Shown one piece after another: positions 5,478 to 8,967 of a stretch of DNA of 8,967 nt (the stretch's first letter is position 1; the number at the start of each line of letters is the position of its first letter). The stretch is from Candidatus Izemoplasmatales bacterium. GTDB lineage: Bacteria > Bacillota_I > Bacilli_A > Izemoplasmatales > Hujiaoplasmataceae. Location: NCBI GenBank assembly GCA_028694875.1, contig JAQVKB010000029.1, positions 1-8,967 of the forward strand, read 5' to 3'. The notes beneath the pieces were generated by a model. It searched no databases. It saw only the letters and a list, made by a program, of their open reading frames with translations, and had not been told where the DNA came from. Made by a program: the position numbers and the translations under genes.

Positions 5478-6024
5478 CGTTCATCTTCCAATACTCTTTG
5501 GGACCAGTAAATCCAACAACGCCAGCATACAAGACCGTTGGGAACTTCCGGATGGCGGCGTTGTAATCGGCAACAGCTTCATTGAAATCGCGACGCGCTA
5601 CCGCCAACGCACTTTCCATCGAAGAGCATTCATCGATGAGTGCCATATATCCCGCCGTCGCGGTAATGAGTGGATTGTCTTCGACCGCGACCAACACATC
5701 GGTGAGCGCAATCGCTTCCGCAGCGTCCGCCGCAATCAACGCGTCCATATCGCCACTCGTAATCGCGTCCGCATACGCTTGACGCGCGGCGGTGATGGCG
5801 TTATAAATGGTCTCCGCGTGCTCTTGTAATCCCTCGACAGCGGCGACAATTTCGCCAATCTTGTCATGACGCTCTTGAAGTCTCACTTCAATCTGTGCGT
5901 AATACGCATCGATGTTGACTTCATAATCCACAAGTTTGTTATAACCGGTCGCAAGTCCGATTCCCACAATCAGGACAAACACGACCACAATGCTCAAAAA
6001 ACCGAGAATGAATTTCCCTTTCAT
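5437..6024 (-). CDS. lemA: LemA family protein
   Basis: A 195-residue, mostly helical protein with one N-terminal membrane anchor (about 5-27) and a coiled-coil-like body outside the membrane. Family hallmarks are YNKLV (28-32), the IDAYYAQIEVRLQERHDKI helix (38-56, matching the LemA ...V-LQRR-DLI pattern), and the C-terminal ARRDFNEAVADYNAAIRKFP (143-162) followed by GFTGPKEYW (171-179). The length is normal for LemA. The function of the family is unknown. The centre (about 77-112) is unusually Ala-rich. The start at 6024 has an AGGGGG ribosome-binding site at 6030-6035. It is first in a two-gene unit with the TPM-domain gene, driven by its own promoter immediately downstream of the ABC-exporter terminator. 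Confidence 0.92.
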   Translation of the reverse strand: MKGKFILGFLSIVVVFVLIVGIGLATGYNKLVDYEVNIDAYYAQIEVRLQERHDKIGEIVAAVEGLQEHAETIYNAITAARQAYADAITSGDMDALIAADAAEAIALTDVLVAVEDNPLITATAGYMALIDECSSMESALAVARRDFNEAVADYNAAIRKFPTVLYAGVVGFTGPKEYWKMNDGAEEVPTIDFTN

Positions 6025-6058
6025 AATTTCCCCCTACACGTGATGCTTTGATGTTTGA

Positions 6059-6088
6059 ATTATACTACTGATGAGGATGTTTCGACAA
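6059..6088 (-). promoter_or_regulatory. Promoter of the lemA-TPM operon
   Basis: On the minus strand TTGTCG (6088 to 6083), an 18-bp spacer and a perfect TATAAT (6064 to 6059) lie 35 bp before the lemA start. The element begins only about 10 bp after the T-run of the exporter terminator, making lemA-TPM a separate unit. Confidence 0.75.
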
Positions 6089-6098
6089 GAACCTCGAT

Positions 6099-6123
6099 AA
6101 AAAAAGGAAGACCGAAGTCTTCC
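6099..6123 (-). terminator. Intrinsic terminator of the ABC-exporter operon
   Basis: On the minus strand GGAAGAC-TTCG-GTCTTCC (6123 to 6106) is a 7-bp stem closed by the very stable cUUCGg tetraloop, followed by seven Ts (6105 to 6099). It begins 2 bp after the last permease stop. Confidence 0.95.
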
Positions 6124-6125
6124 GC

Positions 6126-7163
6126 TTAGTTTGCTAAATCCAAAACTTCGATTTTTTGAAGCATGCTCCAAAAAAAGAATATCCCAAAGGCGAGATGAAC
6201 GAAGACAATGATTACTAGTCTTCCATCCATATAAAGCGGAGGAGCGCTGACGAGTGAAATCCATGGGACAAGCAACGTCCATATATGATCAAAGAATCCA
6301 AAGTGCCAGGTCACCAATTGATCCATGATTTCCCATAGAGCAAAAAGGCCCAAGAGGATTCCAAACACCCATAAATAGAATGAGGTTTCTTTTTTTCGAA
6401 GCGAAAGCCAACCAAGAAACAAGACCACCAGCATCGATCCAATCATCGATAACAAGGTGTAAATCACCATCAACCAAACCAAAGAAATATACTGAAATCC
6501 ATCGCCAACACGGATGACGACAGTCGTGTAAGGACCATCGATTAGATAGGTCCAACAAAGCAAAAGCATCAACACTTGAAAAGCGCCAAGGATTGTCAAC
6601 GCCACAAAAGTTTTCGCACGATAGATTTGTTTTCGATTCGGATTGGCGAGAAACGAATTTTTGAGCGTATTCCGATATTTCGGATAGGCAAATAACCCAA
6701 GTCCTAAGAGAATCGCAATGCCCAAGGATAACCAATAGGCCGTTTGCAAGGTGCGAATCGTTCGTACTGTCGAAAGATTGATGTAGGCCGTCGAATCGAT
6801 GTGATCGAGCCATACATATTCATAGGCCCCAAGCTGATGATCCAGAAGAAATTGATAGAACTCCACTTGTGCCGCAAAGAGCCAAGCCTCTTGGGGAGAA
6901 AAATCAGGTAAAATGACTCCTTCCTCTACGGTAATTTCGTCGCCGTTGGCAATATGATAATAGAGAAGAACTTCATCACGAATGGCGGTGATGTTCGTTT
7001 CGTTGAAAGGAGCATTGTAGGCGTTGAGTGTTGGAAATTTCGAATACTCCATTGTTCCCACGATCGTGAACACCAGTCCGATCAACATCAAAAACACCAC
7101 CAATGGATTGCCAAAGAGGCGACGAAATTCGGAAATCATGATTTTCACGGAACTTGTCTTCAT
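6126..7163 (-). CDS. ABC-2 type transporter permease, second subunit
   Basis: A 345-residue permease, last gene of the ATPase-permease-permease operon. There is a first membrane helix at about 19-38, then an extracytoplasmic domain of about 100 residues (39-138) containing YQFLLD (103-108). At least five more helices follow (about 143-160, 186-206, 226-255, 263-285, 288-305 and 313-335). The cytoplasmic stretch YPKYRNTLKNSFLANPNRKQI (160-180) is the ABC-2 coupling segment that contacts the ATPase. The open frame extends upstream to an ATG at 7262, but ATG 7163 is chosen: it forms an ATGA overlap with the preceding stop and has AAGGATGG about 8 nt upstream. It is larger than the roughly 250-residue permeases of lantibiotic immunity systems. 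The substrate is unknown. Confidence 0.85.
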   Translation of the reverse strand: MKTSSVKIMISEFRRLFGNPLVVFLMLIGLVFTIVGTMEYSKFPTLNAYNAPFNETNITAIRDEVLLYYHIANGDEITVEEGVILPDFSPQEAWLFAAQVEFYQFLLDHQLGAYEYVWLDHIDSTAYINLSTVRTIRTLQTAYWLSLGIAILLGLGLFAYPKYRNTLKNSFLANPNRKQIYRAKTFVALTILGAFQVLMLLLCWTYLIDGPYTTVVIRVGDGFQYISLVWLMVIYTLLSMIGSMLVVLFLGWLSLRKKETSFYLWVFGILLGLFALWEIMDQLVTWHFGFFDHIWTLLVPWISLVSAPPLYMDGRLVIIVFVHLAFGIFFFWSMLQKIEVLDLAN

Positions 7164-8143
7164 GCAATATCCATCCTTCGAAAGCGAATCACCGAGAGTG
7201 ATCCAAACAAGATGATCGCGCCAAGATGGGCCAATACTGTCCATAAAAACGTCAAGGTCCATCCTGTTTGCGAGACAGTTTCAAGTCCAAACAGTGGAAT
7301 CCGATATCCATCTTGAATCTGCAGGACTTGCTCGAAATAGGTGCCTTCATTCAAATGGCCCCATTGAACCAAAAACAAACTAATCGCAAAGAGCAAAAAA
7401 GTGATGGCAATGCTGGTCACTGATTGTTGGAACATGATGGTCAAAAAGGTCGTGAGCGCGGACACGCTGAGCACTAACACAGTGTCCGCAAGTACTTTGG
7501 ATAAAAAGAGCGAAGTTCCACTGAGCGCATAAAATGTCGTGCCATTCGTGGTTAAAAACCATACTGGCGTTGATAAAAGCCCCAAGAAGAAGGCAATCGC
7601 ATCAAAAAACAAAAGCAAGACAACTGGGAACAGAATCGAGACCAGCACTCTCGGGACAATCACTTGTCTTCGATTCTTCGACGCCAAAACCATCATTCGC
7701 CATTGACCTTGTTCAAAAGCACCGCCAAGCTGGGAAGCTGGAAATAAAAATGCCATTACCAAAGCAAGGACCAAGACTCCCTTGCCCATCCAAGACATCC
7801 AACCAGAAAGCCACCCCACCGCAAAGAATGAACTGGCTTGTTCAGGATCATAGTAATTGTTCTCATGCGTTCCGGAGTCCAATAAGAATTGATATTTCGC
7901 CAAACTGATTTCGAGTTCCAAAAGACGAACTTCCGAGTTTTCTTCTGAAAGGTCCTCTAGAAGCGACGCCACAACAAATCCTTCATCGTGAAATTGCATT
8001 TCATCCGGAATTAAGGATATTTTGGATTGAAAGAAAAAGAGCATCGACCAAAGGAGAAACCCAAAGCCAAGAAACATCATCGCTTTGCGAATGACATTTC
8101 GGTGGTATTCCAACCACCGAAAAAGAAACAGATAGGACTTCAT
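7160..8143 (-). CDS. ABC-2 type transporter permease, first subunit
   Basis: A 327-residue membrane protein of an exporter or immunity-type ABC complex. The first helix is at about 19-38, followed by an extracytoplasmic domain (about 40-110) with charged helices and YQFLLD (84-89). Helices follow at about 115-137, 163-190, 205-232, 236-256 and 295-318. GGAFEQGQWRMMVLASKNRRQ (140-160) is the ABC-2 coupling segment. The same plan and the shared YQFLLD hexamer suggest it is a diverged paralog of the next permease, and the two probably form a heterodimer. The ATG overlaps the ATPase stop by 4 bp (ATGA), so it is translationally coupled. The substrate is unknown. Confidence 0.85.
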   Translation of the reverse strand: MKSYLFLFRWLEYHRNVIRKAMMFLGFGFLLWSMLFFFQSKISLIPDEMQFHDEGFVVASLLEDLSEENSEVRLLELEISLAKYQFLLDSGTHENNYYDPEQASSFFAVGWLSGWMSWMGKGVLVLALVMAFLFPASQLGGAFEQGQWRMMVLASKNRRQVIVPRVLVSILFPVVLLLFFDAIAFFLGLLSTPVWFLTTNGTTFYALSGTSLFLSKVLADTVLVLSVSALTTFLTIMFQQSVTSIAITFLLFAISLFLVQWGHLNEGTYFEQVLQIQDGYRIPLFGLETVSQTGWTLTFLWTVLAHLGAIILFGSLSVIRFRRMDIA

Positions 8144-8826
8144 TGTGCTTCGACCTGATTTCCTAAATGTCGGAAAAAGATATCTTCAAGGTCCACATTT
8201 TTTCCAACATGACGGAAAATGATCTTTCCTTCATTCATCAAAAGCACGGTGTCACATAATTCGCTGACTTCCGCCAAATCATGGCTCGATAGAATGATCG
8301 TGACACCTGCATTTGCCATATTCTCGATCAACAAACGAAACAATTGTCTTGTCGGCGGATCAATCGCATTGAACGGTTCATCCAACAAGATCAGATCTGG
8401 TCCAGGCATCAAAGCAAATGCAAACGCCAACCGTTGTCTCATTCCTGTGGAAAAGGTTGAGTACAGCGCATCTTCTTGTTTGGAAAGTCCTGTCATCTCC
8501 AAAACCTGATGAATCCGTTCGTTGGTGACATCGGGATAGAGATCGGCGAGAATCCGAAGGTTTTGAAACGCGGTAAGCGTATGAAAAAAGGCAGGATACT
8601 CAATCATCGCTCCGATTTTCGTCACTTCACGAAACGGTCGATTCCCTCGAAGAATCTCGCCTCGGTCTGGATAAACCAGTCCCGAGATGATTTTCATGAG
8701 TGTTGATTTCCCTGCCCCATTATGACCAATAATACCGTGAACTTTTCCTTCTTCCCATTCACAAGAAAAATCGTTCAAGACGATATGGTTTTGATAGACT
8801 TTCGAAATGTTCTTTAATTGATACAT
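8140..8826 (-). CDS. ABC transporter ATPase, bacitracin/lantibiotic-export (BcrA/LanF) type
   Basis: The 228-residue ATPase of a three-gene exporter. Motifs are Walker A GHNGAGKS (34-41), the region IGAMIEYPAFFHTLT (71-85) with Glu where a Q-loop Gln is usual, as is characteristic of BcrA/LanF-type ATPases, signature FSTGMRQR (125-132), Walker B LILLDEP (145-151) and H182 of the switch. Known relatives expel bacitracin, lantibiotics or other membrane-active peptides from the membrane. Two permeases follow at once with ATGA overlaps, the LanF-E-G layout. No lantibiotic precursor, synthetase or two-component sensor is in the window, so a general resistance or envelope role is as likely. The start at 8826 has AGGTGGAG directly upstream. 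Confidence 0.92.
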   Translation of the reverse strand: MYQLKNISKVYQNHIVLNDFSCEWEEGKVHGIIGHNGAGKSTLMKIISGLVYPDRGEILRGNRPFREVTKIGAMIEYPAFFHTLTAFQNLRILADLYPDVTNERIHQVLEMTGLSKQEDALYSTFSTGMRQRLAFAFALMPGPDLILLDEPFNAIDPPTRQLFRLLIENMANAGVTIILSSHDLAEVSELCDTVLLMNEGKIIFRHVGKNVDLEDIFFRHLGNQVEAQ

Positions 8827-8853
8827 TCACTCCACCTAACTTCCCGTGACTTC

Positions 8854-8882
8854 ATCATACTCCATGGAGGAAGAAAAGTAAA
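8854..8882 (-). promoter_or_regulatory. Probable promoter of the ABC-exporter operon
   Basis: On the minus strand TTTACT (8882 to 8877), a 17-bp spacer and TATGAT (8859 to 8854) lie 27 bp before the ATPase start. The match is moderate (4/6 and 5/6) but correctly placed between the terminator at 8897-8924 and the gene. Confidence 0.6.
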
Positions 8883-8896
8883 TATCGAAGGCAATG

Positions 8897-8930
8897 AAAA
8901 AACCGAAAGCGAACTTTCGGTTTTGGTTTT
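8897..8930. terminator. Bidirectional intrinsic terminator upstream of the ABC-exporter operon
   Basis: AAAACCGAAAG (8899-8909) and CTTTCGGTTTT (8914-8924) form an 11-bp stem with a 4-nt loop. It reads as a terminator on the minus strand (six Ts, 8902 to 8897) and less cleanly on the plus strand (TTTTGGTTTT). It most likely ends a minus-strand gene lying beyond the right edge. Confidence 0.82.
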
Positions 8931-8967
8931 AATGATCAGAAGTTGCGAACAAGGTGGAAACACCTTG
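8929..8967 (-). CDS. Possible C-terminal end of a minus-strand gene beyond the right edge
   Basis: Reading the minus strand from the edge, the frame QGVSTLFATSDH ends in TAA at 8931-8929, 4 nt before the terminator stem. Another frame, RCFHLVRNF, ends in TGA at 8938-8936. A gene end just before a terminator is expected, but too little is present to choose a frame or name it. The last 18 bases also form a hairpin, CAAGGTG-GAAA-CACCTTG (8950-8967). Confidence 0.25.
   Translation of the reverse strand, partial: QGVSTLFATSDH

Noticed and set aside
5434..5829. 131-codon plus-strand frame opposite lemA
   Set aside because: It is the antisense shadow of a clear LemA gene, with no ribosome-binding site and Arg-rich, non-protein-like composition.
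7164..7262. Upstream extension of the second permease to an ATG at 7262
   Set aside because: It would overlap the previous gene by about 100 bp. The ATG at 7163 has a ribosome-binding site, an ATGA overlap and starts just before the first membrane helix.
7534..7908. 124-codon plus-strand frame opposite the first permease
   Set aside because: It is antisense to a well-supported membrane protein gene, with no promoter or ribosome-binding site and no recognisable motif.
6126..8826. Complete lantibiotic biosynthesis locus
   Set aside because: Only the exporter genes are present; no precursor peptide, modification enzyme or protease was found on either strand.
1..8967. CRISPR array, insertion sequence, tRNA or rRNA gene
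   Set aside because: No regularly spaced direct repeats, transposase-like frames with terminal inverted repeats, or tRNA/rRNA signatures were seen on reading both strands.

Overview
The window looks like a chromosomal stretch from a moderately AT-rich member of the Bacillota, probably Bacilli or a lineage close to the Mollicutes. The signs are a methionine T-box riboswitch, strong AGGAG/AGGGGG ribosome-binding sites, consensus sigma-A-type promoters, a LemA/TPM gene pair and a bacitracin/lantibiotic-type ABC exporter. TGA is used as a normal stop by several genes and Trp is written TGG, so the code is standard. No rRNA, tRNA, CRISPR array, transposase or phage gene was seen.

Left part (1-2204, minus strand): a methionine ABC importer operon, metN-metI-metQ, with metQ cut off by the left edge. 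It is preceded by a very clear promoter (TTGACA, 17 bp, TATAAT) and a complete tRNA-Met-sensing T-box leader: AUG specifier, UGGUACC antiterminator bulge, and a terminator that competes with the antiterminator.

Middle part (2205-4645): first about 400 bp with no convincing gene. This holds several inverted repeats and a possible short plus-strand RNA with its own promoter and terminator. Next comes a minus-strand heme membrane protein of the ferric-reductase/MsrQ type, divergent from a Crp/Fnr-family regulator that overlaps a metallophosphoesterase gene. The divergent intergenic region carries a 16-bp palindrome with Crp/Fnr geometry. It lies about 41.5 bp upstream of the predicted start of the membrane-protein transcript and overlaps the regulator's own -10 box and start. 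This suggests activation of one gene and autorepression of the other.

Right part (4650-8930, minus strand): two transcription units. The distal one is an ABC exporter (ATPase, permease, permease; 4-bp ATGA overlaps throughout) resembling bacitracin/lantibiotic self-protection systems but with larger permeases. It ends in a strong UUCG-loop terminator. Directly after that terminator a new promoter drives lemA and an overlapping TPM-domain (YgcG-like) membrane protein gene. A further terminator at 8897-8924 separates all this from whatever lies beyond the right edge.

Nothing here is clearly an undescribed system. The most rewarding point is the predicted Crp/Fnr regulatory switch, where the operator sequence and the recognition helix deviate from Crp in a matching way.
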